Shown here: positions 25,108 to 43,725 of the stretch, in pieces
How positions within the stretch are numbered: the first letter of the stretch is position 1
Layout: each line of letters begins with the position of its first letter
Assembly: GCA_018398805.1 (NCBI GenBank)
Contig: JAGFBZ010000011.1
Location: 620,001-684,000, forward strand
Origin: Hirundichthys speculiger
Taxonomy: Eukaryota; Chordata; Actinopteri; Beloniformes; Exocoetidae
Length of the DNA stretch: 64,000 nucleotides
Reading direction: 5' to 3'
Made by a program: the position numbers and the translations under genes
The notes under the pieces: model-generated
Told to the model about the DNA's origin: nothing
The model's database searches: none
Seen by the model: the letters and a program-made list of their open reading frames with translations, nothing else

Positions 25108-26162
25108 CTCTATATTGCCAAAAGTATTTGCTCACCTGCCTTGACTCACATATGAGCTTTAGTTCATCCCATTACTGATTATTATGATGTGGGTCCACCC
25201 TTTGCAGCTAGAACAGCTTCAACTCTTTTAGACAGGCTGACCAGAAGAGTGTGTTTATTGGGATTTTTGACAATTCTTCCAGAAGAACATTTGTGAGGTC
25301 ACACACTGATGTTGGCTAAGAAGGTCTGGCTCTCAGCTCTAATTCATCCCTAAGGTGTTTTTATCAGGTTGAGGTCAGGACTCTGTGCAGGCCAGTCAAG
25401 TTCATCCACACCAGACTCTTCCATCCACGTCTTTATGGACCTTGCTTTGTGCACTGGTGCACAGTCATGTTGGAAGAGGAAGGGTCCAGCTCAAAACTGT
25501 TCCCATAAAGTTGTAAGCATGGAATTGTCCAAAATGTGTGAGTTCCTTTCACTGAAACTAAGGGTCCAAGCCCACCTCCTGAAAAACAACCCCACACCAT
25601 AATCCCCCCTCCACCAAACATTACATTTGGCACACTGCAGTCAGACAAGTACTGTTCTCCTGGAAACCACCAAACCCAGACTCTTTCCATCAGATTACCA
25701 GATGGAGAAACGTGATTCATCACTCCAGAGAACATTCCTCCACTGCTCTAGAGGTCTGTAGGGATTGACTCTCCAGAAAGTTGGCAACCTCTATGCGCTG
25801 ACGGAGCGCTTCAGCATCTGCTGACCCCTCTCCATCACTTTACGTGTCCTACCACTTCATGGCTGAGTTGCTGTCGTTCCCCAAACACTTCCATTTCCTT
25901 ATAATACAGCTGACAGTTGACTGTGGAATATTTAGAAACAAGAACATTTCACGACTGGATTTGTTGCACAGGTGTCATCCTATCACAGTTCCACGCTAGA
26001 ATTGACTGAGCTCCTGAGAGCGACCCATTCTTTCACTAATGTTTGTAGAAACAGTCTGCATGCCTAGGTGCTTAATTTTATACACCTGTGGCCATGGAAG
26101 TGACTGGAACACCTGATTCTGATCATTTGGATGAGTGAGCAAATACTTTTGGCAATATAGTG
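25108..26162 (-). mobile_element. Tc1-type DNA transposon, decayed, TA-flanked (copy 1)
   Basis: The ends are CTCTATATTGCCAAAAGTAT and its inverse ATACTTTTGGCAATATAGTG. TA lies on both sides (25106-25107 and 26163-26164). On the minus strand, pieces of a DDE transposase read ERMGRSQELSQF (N-terminus), [27 protein letters not shown] and later SPDLN-like debris in shifted frames. At 1,055 bp it is near the usual Tc1 length, but frameshifts and stops make it non-coding. Confidence 0.92.
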
Positions 26163-26164
26163 TA

Positions 26165-26829
26165 AATATACCTGTGAAAACCAAAAATATGGGGAAAAAA
26201 ATATTTTTTCCTGGAAGTTTTCCTCAATCCAGTAGAGAATTTCTATTAGATGCCTATGAGATACAAAAAATAGGACATAAAAAAAAAAGAAAAAAAGTGG
26301 TGATTATGCCAATCAGCACTCTCGGCACCAGTGACAGACGCAGATTCAGAATAGAAGTGAGTGTAGCAGCGTCGAATCTTAACGAAGGCTCTAGCACAAA
26401 TTGTTTTTGTGTGGAACATCTGTTCAGTCATTAGACACTCATTTGTCACAGTGTGATCACAAGTTGACCACTTGAGTAGAAAAATATTCAATTAAGCAAC
26501 CTTTAGAATAAGCTCCTAATTACTTATTCAGACAAATACTTAACAGGACAAAGAGCGAAGAAAACAAACTTGAATTTGTAACATGAATAATAAGCAGTCC
26601 TCACCATCCACGCAGCTATAAGAGGTTCAACTGAAGTCCAGTGACTAATTCACATGGAGTCGTATCTATCACTCAGATCTCGCATTGCCATGTAGCACAC
26701 GTAAATAATTGGGTTGTTTTGCATAAAAATAACTACCACCGGGGGCTGCAGTATAATTTATTCCCATACAAACTTAATGTTACATTAAACTGATATCATC
26801 ATAGCAGTTTCAAGCACATCCGCTTGACA
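26165..26829. other. Non-coding DNA
   Basis: Nothing specific recognised. Confidence 0.45.
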
Positions 26830-27020
26830 AAACCATAGACAGTATAAGAAGAGCTGGTCAAACCCCCTGTGATGGCACCCACAGGTGTTCTGGAGAGTGC
26901 TTTTGAAGCCTCTTGTTTCCTTGGACAGCGTGGCACCACGATGCAGAAGGAGCATCGCTGGAAGCCAGATGTAATATACCCACCTTAGTTCAGTTACTGC
27001 AAGACGGCTTAGCTCATGCT
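26830..27020 (+). repeat. Dispersed teleost repeat of the 'CATAGACTGTATA' type (class uncertain)
   Basis: It starts ACCATAGACAGTATAAGAAG and continues AAACCCCCTGTGATGGCACC, then GAGAGTGCTTTTGAAGCCTC, matching a repeat motif common in fish introns and intergenic DNA. The boundaries are approximate, and it may be SINE- or MITE-derived. Confidence 0.45.
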
Positions 27021-30000
27021 AACCTATGATGCTAACTAGTGTTACCTTCCATTCACTATGAGAAAATCTGTCAATCCTTAATTGAGACCTCATTTCTGAT
27101 GTGGCCACTGAAAAAAAACAATTGAAATGAGGAATGTCAGAGAGGCTGGAAGTAAAATTGAAGAGGACCCTCGACAAGCCGGCACTGAATGACTGCGTGT
27201 TTGCAGTGACTCGTTTTAGAGCATCGTCTCACTCACGTCTCACGCCTGAACTGTGTTCCGTCTTTAAAGCTGTAATGTTTGCATCCAACCAAGGCTTTAA
27301 CCTAAATCCAAATATAAATCCCTCCAAACACAGTTTTATGGGTTTCACGCTGCCTCAAAATACACGTCTTCTGTTTGACTCAGCTGGAGTCTGGACCAAA
27401 CTTTGGTAAGCTGCTGTAGTGCAAGAAAATCAGCATTAAAAGTATCATCTATGGCCTTAACTGGGTTAAGGTCATCAAAAATAAAAATATGCCCATGGCG
27501 CTGTCTTAGATTGAGGTCTTAGTTTGGTTAACATTCATTATTTTGAATAAATGTAAAACATAGTGAACATATGCAGGTCAAAAAGATAACCCTTGAGACG
27601 GGAGATAGAGAGCAAGAAATAATTAATATCACTGCATTTAGTTTCAAGAAGTATTCAAGGCTAAAGCAACAAAATAAAATAGAAGAATAACACATCTTAA
27701 AATTGTAATTGAGGTCACACATAGCATCTTCACCAATGGCTATAAATCCCCCTTATGTGAACCAGGTAAGAGGGGAATTCCTTCCCATTTTGGAAAATGA
27801 ATTTCAGGCCCTACAGAACGATGGAGACTAATTCTCCCAGTTCATAAATGTAGTTTGTTCCCCTTTTGTTCTCTGAGCCAGGTGTATGGATCACTGCTGG
27901 GACTGTGAAGGGGAAGAGGCAGTTTGTAAATGAGCCATGACACCTGCCATGTGAATATATAGATATAAAACAAACATTTTAATTAAAAACAACATCAACA
28001 GCAGAAGCACTGCAAACCAATATAAGAGCTGCAATTCCAAGAGCTTTGTTCTTAAGAGTTCTCCAAATCTGTCTAATGGGAAAAGTGTTTTTGCACACTT
28101 GATTTATGGGAAAAAAAACTAAATAAAACTCAAAATCATTCTGCGATGTTGCAACTGTGAGACGTGAAGACAGACAGCTGTCGAACACACTGCTTCAGTC
28201 TGTGACCACTGCAGAGCCGTGAATCCACAGCCTTCAGGTACAAACGTTCAATCTACTTAAAGCGAAATTTGTGAATAAAAATAACTGGATTGACAGTTCC
28301 ACTGCCTGCTGTGCACCGCGCCAGCAGGCAGTGGAACACCAATGGGACCAGATGGAGTTTCCGTCAAGACAAAGCTTTGAGTCCCTGTTAGCCTTAGTGA
28401 CATCTGTAATGTAGATGCTAAAACAAAAAGGTCAGCAGCATCCATCCCCGCTCTGCTCTGATTCTCTGAGGAAATCTTGTGGGATGAGCTTGAAAACAAT
28501 AACACGGCTGATAACTTCCCTTAAACAGCTGTTGGGGTCATTACTCCCTCTGGATTTTAGAATTAGAGCATTCTCCGTAGTCAGCGGCTTATGGTACACC
28601 GGTGACTCAATGATGCAAACACAGCCTGCTGCGCTGAGATGCTAATAATGACTGCCAAGGGCACGGTGTCACTCAATATATCAAGGCTGGAATACTTTCT
28701 CACGTTTTGATGTTATGAAAGAACCATGGTGCATGAGTACGTATGTGTGTGTGTATGTCCAAAAGACAATATCACAACACAACAAGACCACCTTGCTTTC
28801 TGCCAAAGCAAGGATATTTCATCACTGTTGCTGCTGTTGTTCATGACTTCAAGCTTAACAGTTTTTCAGAAATGCTGTTTACTGTCCACAGCACAACTGT
28901 GACTTCTCATGGTGCTTGGTGCCTTTGGAAATTAGCCCATTCGCTCCAGGAGACTGACCAAAAGAAAAAAAAAAATTTAATCAATTTAAATGGAGAACCA
29001 AAGACAGAATCAGATAAATCTGAGCTAAAGCATTCTGGTTAAATGAAACATGGCCGAGTCATGCTGAGACAGGTAACTTGCTTTCTCATGTTCTGATGAA
29101 GATTTATGACTAGAAATGAAAAAAAATAAATAACAAAACAAAAAAAAACTGACTAAATATCTCTAAGATAAAGCTCCTAATGTCAAGCACATTTTGGGGC
29201 CCACTCTCCTTTTTGCGAGAACAATACTGAGAGTGTGAGCGGCTCGAGAGCCTCGGTCAGATAAAGGGCTGCGTGAGAAGCTCGGCAGTCGTTCAGTGGC
29301 TCATTCAGTCAGACAGAGCTGGCAGCACCGTCGATCCGGGCTCCTTCTTTGCCCTTTGGTCAAACTCTGGAGCTGGCGGACTGGAAATGTATAATCTGAC
29401 AACTCACATTACACAGCACGGTGGAAGGACTGTTCAGCTATCTCTGCCCATTAAGATCAGGTGGAAAGAGCAAGAAGGAGAATAATAGCAGAAAAGAGGA
29501 GGGAGCAGTTCTGGGGAATATTAGAAAATGGAGCACGTCTGTATATCAGCTTTCTAAGAGTTAGTGAGCATCATTTAACTTGTGAGATAACCTACACCCA
29601 TGTACAGAGGAGTGGGCGCAGAAAGCAAAAAGCTCACCCTGCACTCGAACTCCCGATTATAGGAATAAAAGAAAGAAAGGAAGAAAAGAAAACTAATGTA
29701 AGTCTAATCAGTGGGATAGTACTGATTGCGAAATGCATGAGCTGATTATGACACGATAAGGTGCTTGTATTATTAGATTTTCCTGGTGATGTGAAACATC
29801 CACTTTGATAGAGAGTCAACGTGTTTGATTATCTTTTTTTTTTCTAAATCATAACTTATTGGGATATTTTTTGCTCATGCCTGACATACAGATATACATT
29901 TTGTAACTCTAATGACTATTTGAATTGCTTGTCAAGTCACACTTCTACACTTTGGTTTTCTCACACAGTTTATTTTCCTTTCCTTTAGTTTTGCCACCTA

Positions 30001-33000
30001 AACCACCTTCTAAGATTAATGCTTTGAAAGCTTCATGGTTACGGTCCAGTAATAGGAAAAAGAAAAAAAAAATATATATAAAAGTTACAGGGTGCAGAGA
30101 CCCGCAGCATTTGCAAAGAAAGCAGAAAAGATTGTGGAGGCATGATAGAAATAAAAAAAAAAAAAACCTGGAGTGGAAAACTGTTGTGGCAGTAAAAGGA
30201 TGTATGTAAAGGTAAAGCAACATCTTTTTGAGCATTAACCACTACAGCCCACCAGGTAGTTTATCTAGTTATGTAGTACGATGATGGAAGTGAGACACCC
30301 CTACACTCTCACAAAGTTCCCCACTCTTTCATGTTGCCGGAGCATTTGCTCTTCATGTGGCCCGTATGTCACGGCATCAGTGCCACAGGACACCATGTGC
30401 CTATCTCAGAGAAACCACGGTATTTGATGCCCTGGGAATGAGAATGGCTTGGGACCACACACAGCCACACATACATATTTTAAACCATGATCCCACGCAT
30501 GTGTGTGTGTGTGTGTGTTTGAATGCTTGTGTCTGCTGAGATGGAGCCTACAATATATATGACTTTAGTTTCTACTCAGGGTCACTTTGCCTGAAGATGT
30601 TATGTCTATTTTATTTATTTATTTTTAACCTCTCCGGGCTCATATTCTGCTTAAGCTCTGAACCAATTTAAGACAGACTGGGAATGCAGAGAGAAGCTTG
30701 ACAGAGTCACTCAAATCCCCGTCTGCACTATATCGGGGGGCACGGTGAGAGAAAAATGAGGGTGGGAGATGGAGGGGAGGAAAGTGATCTGGGGGAAGGT
30801 GGGCGAAGAGCTGGGAGGGACTGGGAGTGAGCTCAGTCCTGCACTAAACAAGTGGAGCAGCAAAAAGTTAATTTACGATCAATAGCTATTTGACATGGAT
30901 CCACTGTGCCATATGTTTTCAGAACTAAAAAACAAATCTTAAATAATAAAAAAAAAAAGAAGTTTTGGTATTTTATTGTATTCTATTTTTTTTTGCATCC
31001 ATTAAAGTGAGGAGGATAAACCAAAAAAAAATTATTACTTTCTAATTTCTCAGTTGTTTAAAGGCATCTGCCAACATCTTTTAAAAAGATCAGCAGTCAT
31101 ATCAGCCGTGTGCATGGTGAACATCAGAAATGATCCTGTGACATCTAAACAACAGAGAAGATGAGACAGAGTGCAAAAGTGCCTCCAATAAACAAACATT
31201 AGATCTTTAATTATAACAACAATGTAGGAGGGAGTCGCTATGTTTCAGAGACAGCAAGAAAAATAAAATGAATTTCAAAAGGCATCGTGATTCCTCCTCA
31301 TTTCCTCACATTTCAATTATCAATACAGCCACAGATGCGCCAGGCAGGGAAACGCACATCAAAGAATGAAGATCCAAGAGCCCCACTGTTGTGCCAGAGT
31401 ACAGCTCATCGCTGAAAAGGCAAACTGACAGGCAGCGTGAGTGTTGTGACAAGCATGTCAAAATCTCTTAAGCATGAATAAATATCCTGTTTCTGTAGAT
31501 GATATTTTGTTTGTTGTCTATCAGACATGGGCGCTCGTTCCAGGGAATATATGTTCATCTGTAGGTGCAGTTTACTTTGTGTTTTGTGTGGTAATGCACA
31601 AAGCATGTGTGGGCGGGCGGGCCGTGTGGGCATCGCCAGGGAGCAAAAACTAAACATTATCCAGTTCCAGTTATGTCAGAAAAGATGAGGCCTCGAATCA
31701 AATATACATTATTTTTCTATTGACAATTGTAATAAATTAGAAGGAGTCTTAAACTTAGGTTTATCCTGTGCTTACCAGAAGATGAACTTTTTTTATCCTT
31801 AATCATGCAACATAAAGGTTCAGCGTGAAACCATTTACCTTTTTTATTTTTATTTTTTTACATCCAGAAACACGTGAATGACTAAGCAAAATACATAAGA
31901 CAGATGAAAATCACTGCTCACCACAACATCACAGAGCTTATTATTGTTATTTTTGTTTACCGCTGAACCCATAAAAGAGCAGACTAGTTTTTTTCATCTT
32001 TAATAAATCATTAACGACATGGAGTGTAACCTCGTTCAGGTTGCAAGATGGCTGACAGCAAGACTTGTTTTTTCTCTTTTATTTAGCACAGTATCCTTGA
32101 TAAAGTCCCACTCCAGTCCCACAACATCCGAGATGTCTGCGGCCAAAAGAGAGCTCTTTTTTTTCTTCTTCTTCTTCTTCTTTGGGGGAGGCTGATGTTT
32201 ATGAGGCAGGGGACCAGAGCTGGACCAGGGGACATCGCTATCTGGGACAGGGCATCCATTTTACACAGCAAACACATTCAAACTAATGAATCTGACGAGA
32301 CCAAATCAACTTAATGAGGTAAGACCCATGCGGCCGCTGAGGAGAAAAGAACGAAGGTGCTGGGGAGGGGAGCAAAAAAGAAAGGCTGGGGCATCTGGAG
32401 CGCTCGTTAATAAAGCTACTGTAACAAATAAAGGGCTGTCAGAGAAAGTCTACAGGGTGTTAAGAGTGCGTTTGTGTGTGAACGGATGTGTCACACCAGG
32501 TGGCCCAGTCTTCCTTTCGTTGTTGTTAAACCTAACAGAGCTGGATGGCAGTTCTTAATCCAGTCATACATTATGAAACCTAAAATAAACTTCACAACCC
32601 TGCAGAAGCTGTTCAGCTAAACTGCGAGCGTTTCCAACACCTTTCTGATAAATGGCGCCACTTAATTAGCTGCAACAGGATCAACACAAAATGCCACCTT
32701 AAAATTAATTGAAGGGTAAGCTATGCTTTTTTTTTTTTTGCAGACCTCATAATTCAGTGACAAAAATGTGATGTGATTTCGAAATGTCAGCATTTTATGT
32801 GCCTCGATGGAGGCAAAAACCCACACAACACAAAACTCTTTCTCATCAAATCCGGAGACAAAAGGGAACCGACTAACATACTGCAAAAGTCAAATCCGCT
32901 ATCTCTGAAGGTTTCTTGCGGCGTCTCTACTCTGTGTACACAGCTGAAGTCACAGGCCCTGAACTCAAGCCGAAAGTTGATCCTCGTTGTAAGCGCAGTG

Positions 33001-33539
33001 TGTTTGTGTGACCGAGTTAATGGCTGCAGTCACAGGAGCGGGCAGAGGGTTAGTGAGCAATAAGATGGACGGCAGAGGCACAGCGAGGCCATGGTTTGCT
33101 GGAAGTAGAGAGAGACGAGAAGGGGCAGCTGTGGTGGCGACTGAAATAACCAGAGCTGCAACATGAGGCGAAATATCATTGTTTAAGGAAGAGATTAGAC
33201 TCAGTTCCAGTTCAGTTGCTGCATAGGCTACGTGATGTAAACAACAATAAATCCACGTCATTATTTTCTTTGTGGATACAAATGCTATTGGTAGCAACTG
33301 CTAACGCTAAAAGCCTACACCGGTCAGGACGTGTCGTAAATATGTTCTCTCATCCAACGTTGTCATGTTGTGCTTTACAGCTGCCGGGCAAACCGCTAAT
33401 AACACGCTACGGCAACACGATTGTTTCATGACAAATATGCCACATTAATAAATAATTAATTAAACTGTCCTGAGTCCTGACACTGGCTGCCACTGCCAAT
33501 ATCTTTACCTCTCTCTCGAGTAAACGCGTACCCAGCCTG
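27021..33539. other. AT-rich non-coding DNA, one strong hairpin
   Basis: Apart from the hairpin at 28296-28337, (TTC)5 at 32166-32180, (GT)n runs near 28744 and 30500, and A/T homopolymers, I see no exon, RNA gene or known repeat family. Confidence 0.45.
28296..28337. repeat. Perfect 16-bp hairpin with 10-nt loop
   Basis: GTTCCACTGCCTGCTG at 28296-28311 pairs exactly with CAGCAGGCAGTGGAAC at 28322-28337. A further ATTG/CAAT pairing lies outside a small internal loop, so the arm reaches about 20 bp. The stem is shorter than a normal pre-miRNA and no known mature miRNA was recognised. It may be a small foldback element or a structured RNA segment. Confidence 0.85.
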
Positions 33540-33690
33540 TCATAGACCACTGACCGGACCCGAGACTAACTACCGATTCCAACCCGAACCCGGGAGTTAC
33601 GTCTTTTGAATGGACCCGAGACCCGATTCGAGTCGGGTCGGAAACTCGGGTTTTCGGATTTTCGGGTTGTTCCGAAGACTTCTAGTCAGG
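33540..33690. repeat. CpG-rich ACCCGA/CGGGT repeat fragment with internal near-palindrome
   Basis: A dense run of ACCCG and CGGGT motifs, including the near-palindrome ACCCGATTCGAGTCGGGT at 33621-33638, stands out in AT-rich DNA. It resembles a dispersed CpG-rich repeat seen in fish genomes. The class is not assigned; an LTR or hAT origin is possible. Confidence 0.45.
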
Positions 33691-40319
<6,629 letters not shown>

Positions 40320-40912
40320 AATAGGACAATGGCTGACCGGAAAAGCATAGCCTGGTCTGATGAGTCTTGATCCCTGCTGTGATATTTGGGTCCCAGTGTC
40401 AGAATTTGGTCGAAACAGCATGAAAGTATGGATCCATCCTGTCGTGTATCAGGATGTTTGGAATGGTGGCAGATGGAGTGAGGGATATTTTCTTGGCACA
40501 CCGTAGTCGTTGTAGTGCTAACTGACCATCACTTCAACGGCCCAGTTCTGTTGCTGACCGTATTTATCCTTTTATGACCACAGAGTTCCATCTTCCGATC
40601 GCTGTTAACAGCAGGATAATGTGCCATGTCATAAAACTCAAATCATCTCAAACTGCTTTCTTGAAGATGACAATGATGGTACGTGGCTTCCAGTGTCATC
40701 ACATCTCAGTCCAACAGAGCACCTTTGGGATGTGGTGGAACAAGTGATTTGCATCGTAGAAATACAGTCGGCAAATGTGTTGCAAATACGGGACGGTATC
40801 AAGACAATAAGGACCAAGAGCTCTGACAAACGTTTCTAGCGCTTTGTTAAATTTATGCCACAAAGAATAAAGGCAGTTCTGAAGGGGAAAGAAAATCTAA
40901 CCTGGTACTAAC
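40320..40912 (+). mobile_element. Tc1-type transposon remnant, truncated at both ends
   Basis: The nucleotide sequence follows a Tc1 transposase gene from GCCTGGTCTGATGAGTC through GGATATTTTCTTGGCACA and GACCACAGAG. It continues through CAGCAGGATAATGTGCCATG to GAGCACCTTTGGGATGTGG and GGCAGTTCTGAAGG. No terminal inverted repeat survives at either side. It is a different Tc1 family from the copies at 25.1 and 47.8 kb. Confidence 0.85.
40621..40839 (+). pseudogene. C-terminal Tc1 transposase fragment
   Basis: The frame includes PCHKTQIISNCFLEDDND and EHLWDVVEQ, the C-terminal part of a DDE transposase. The preceding QQDN holds the second catalytic aspartate. In the usual SPDLNP stretch the aspartate is replaced by histidine (SHLSP), but the following glutamate remains. 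The frame is an isolated remnant. Confidence 0.8.
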
Positions 40913-41853
40913 AGGTTATAACAGAGAGAGAGAAAAAAAGCAACAACAGTGGCCTGATTTGAACTCAAACACCTGCAAGTCTGATTGCAGTCATAAGAAA
41001 CTTTAATGTCAAGCCTATGTCTTTACGAAGCAGATTGCTAACGCCTCTCTGCACTCCTTCAGGTGCACACAAGCCCAAATATTTCCATGCTTGAAAATGA
41101 AGAACTCTAAATTCAAGCAGAGGTCACACCTCTGCCTTACCAGCACTGGCTCCTATCAACACATATGCTCACACTTCTCACAATCCTTTTAATAACTGCT
41201 ATCTCTGCCAAGTCCTGCCCAACCCCCCCACCTCCCCCCTCTACACACACACAAATGTGCACACACCAGCATCTAACGCCACCGCTCACTGACTAGGACA
41301 CTGTTTTTTTTTTCCTCCTTATTCAATCTATTTGCACTTAAAGCCAGTCAAAAAGCTGCTGATCCAGCCAGATGCTCCACCGCGGATTGATTGTTCCTGA
41401 CTTCATGAGCTTGACCGGCACCCTGCTCTCTGCCATTTGAGGTCCATTTAAACTGTACTGTACTGCTACACTACTGAAAACTACTTAAGGCTGGGTATAA
41501 TTTGGTCCCTCTACACTTTCTTCCTGCAAATGTCTACGATGATAAGTTAGACAGTTTACGCAATGCCAGTATGATAGTGGCAAAGCACAAATCAGTATCT
41601 GAAAACATGAAACACTCCTACACAGCTGATCACATGTTGAAGAAAGCTTTTTGAAAGTAGTTACATTTTACAGCATTAATGAATAGAAATGACAACCTTG
41701 CTCTGCTTTTGAATAGTATTGACATTTGTTTTTCACTGTTTAGGGGGCTGCAGAGAGACCAGTAAAGTCAATGTTCAAGCTGATTAAAAACAGTAAACTC
41801 CTACATGCATATTATACAAGCTACTACAAATTGTACAAGTGTCAATAGGTGGC
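40913..41853. other. Non-coding DNA
   Basis: Nothing specific recognised. A C-rich patch followed by (CA)n lies at 41220-41255. Confidence 0.45.
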
Positions 41854-42019
41854 TTAAAGGTGGAGTAGGTGTTGTTTGAAAAACGGTTCCAGCAATCCAA
41901 CTCAAGTGAGATTTTGAAAATATACACTCCCTCCCTCCTCCCAAAGGCTCCGCCTCCTCCTCTTCAGCTCACCCCTCGAAAACCACGCCTTCACACGATT
42001 CACAACTGCATGAACCATA

Positions 42020-42039
42020 GGGAGGGAGGGAGGGAGGGG
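42020..42039 (+). repeat. G-quadruplex-type motif in MITE copy A
   Basis: Five consecutive G runs of 3-4 are separated by single A residues, an ideal G4 motif on the plus strand. A C-rich CCCTCCCTCCTCCC block at 41929-41942 puts shorter G runs on the other strand. Confidence 0.85.
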
Positions 42040-42065
42040 TGATATTTGATGGACGTATTAGGCAG

Positions 42066-42100
42066 CCAATCAAAATAGTGATGATCACTTTTTTGATTGG
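42066..42100. repeat. 35-nt near-palindrome in MITE copy A
   Basis: CCAATCAAAA and TTTTGATTGG flank GTGATGATCAC, which is itself palindromic around one base. About 31 of 35 positions are self-complementary. Inverted CCAAT boxes result. Confidence 0.85.
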
Positions 42101-42258
42101 TCAGAGTTTTTCTCTGATTATACCTTCTAGACTGGACCAAAATGTTTAGTTTTTTTTTGCAAACATTTTATTTCAGTGGGTGCAATGGAAATGTGAAAAG
42201 GTTTTCAGGCAATATTGTAAAAAGTGTTGCAAAAAAACAACACCCACCCCACCTTTAA

Positions 42259-43674
42259 ATGGGGAGTACTGGAGTAAAAGTAAAGCCTTCCCCTAAGTGA
42301 GCCCGCAGAGTTTTAATCTTGTTACTTCTCCGAAATATTTCAAGCATCCCCCTTATTTGCTTTTGATGTTAACAAGCTCTGTTATTTGCTGCAAAAACAG
42401 GGCAGACATAAAGGGGATGACTGCTGGCTGCAGCTCACTGTGAGAAACAAATCGCACAGCATGAAAAAAAAAAACTCTGTAAAGGTAGAAAAGAGAGCAA
42501 CGTTAGAAAATGAAACCACAATTTTAGAATCTTAAAAAAAAAAGTGCAACTAAATCTAATATCGCTGCTGGAAGCAATTCGTTGTGACACTGTGAAGGGT
42601 TCTTGAATATGACAAGGAAATAAATACACATCCCGGAGGGGCTTAGTAGCCATTGTGTTCATCCTGTTTTGATGTTGAGCCGTAAGATGCTAAGAAGGGG
42701 TGAGCCTCATTATCCCTCTGTGGAATAAGGCTAAAAGCCATAGTGGCTTAACATTAAAAAAAGCAAAAAACAAAAATAAAGTCAACTCCCTTGTAATCAA
42801 ACTGCTGAAATGGAATAGAATTTCCTTGGTGCAGCATCTTATCTCAACTCTCTGCATATTCAATAACAGAGGTAATGTGCTATTGTCGGAGGAGAGAAGT
42901 CTCGTAACTGCAGGAAAGGCGGTTTGAGGGCCCACTAAAGCAAACACACATTACTGCACGAGTACTTTCCTTCTCACTGAACAGGGGACTGAACAGAAGA
43001 GAGCATCATTGCCATCATAATGTCTTAGCCACACTGAAATCCACATCGCCAAATTCAAAACCACAAATATTGCTAAAATCATCAGCCCATCATCCAGTGG
43101 TCATGCTAATGAATTGTTTTAATAACTGTCACCTCCCTCTGATGTATTGGAAAGCGATCCAAAGGCATTTTTCATGACATTTCCTATTCTATATACTAAA
43201 TCTTTAATCAATTACTACAAATAAATGGTGAAACAGTAATGAAAGAGCATAATCAATAAGCCCAACACAGCCCAGTATGGACAGTTTGACCTGAACCGAC
43301 AGCTCTGACAACTTCTTTATCATAATTAAGTATTAGGAATGAAAGGAAGCAATGCTTTGGGGTTGAGCCAGGTAACTACCCCAATGGGAGTGCGAGTGAG
43401 ACGAAGAGGATGCTGGGGGGGGAAGACAGACTCGATTCCTTTCTATCCAGTTTACTAATTGTTCTGCGTGTCTCGGCAAAGCATCTGTGGGAAATGCAAA
43501 ACAGCCCAGCTCCCTCGCCATCTCGCTGCTCATGTCAAGGTCGGGGACGATTACAAGATCGTTTGTATTCTCCAAGCGTGAGAGATTAAACGCTTAGCAA
43601 CAAACGTCCAGTGGCTGTTACCCGCCAGCGCTGGCGCTGACTTCCTCTTCCTCTTCCTCATCTTGTTTTCTCTC

Positions 43675-43676
<2 letters not shown>
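42259..43676. other. Non-coding DNA; one unassigned minus-strand frame
   Basis: No recognised exon. A minus-strand frame at 43333-43575 has a protein-like composition (MSSEMARELGCFAFPTDAL) but no family match that I know and no supporting splice or start evidence. Confidence 0.4.

Positions 43677-43720
<44 letters not shown>
43677..43720. repeat. (CT)22 microsatellite
   Basis: Uninterrupted CT dinucleotides. The ERERER minus-strand frame over it is an artefact. Confidence 0.95.

Positions 43721-43725
<5 letters not shown>

Larger units (their letters stand above)
41854..42258. mobile_element. TTAA-ended MITE, copy A (405 bp)
   Basis: The ends TTAAAGGTGGAGTAGGTGTT and the inverse of the right end, TTAAAGGTGGGGTGGGTGTT, match at 22 of the outer 24 positions. 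Both ends carry TTAA, the target site of piggyBac-like and Kolobok-like elements. The element contains a 35-nt near-palindrome (42066-42100) with CCAATCAAAA arms and a GGGA-repeat tract (42020-42039). There is no open frame for a transposase. Copy B at 51111-51513 differs by about four substitutions and two 1-nt indels. Confidence 0.9.

Noticed and set aside
32331..32338. GCGGCCGC site as a CpG-island marker
   Set aside because: It stands alone; surrounding DNA is not CpG-rich over a useful length.
43080..43120. Octamer/homeobox-like sites (ATGCTAATGAATTG)
   Set aside because: Such AT-rich motifs are expected by chance in this composition; no clustering or conservation evidence.
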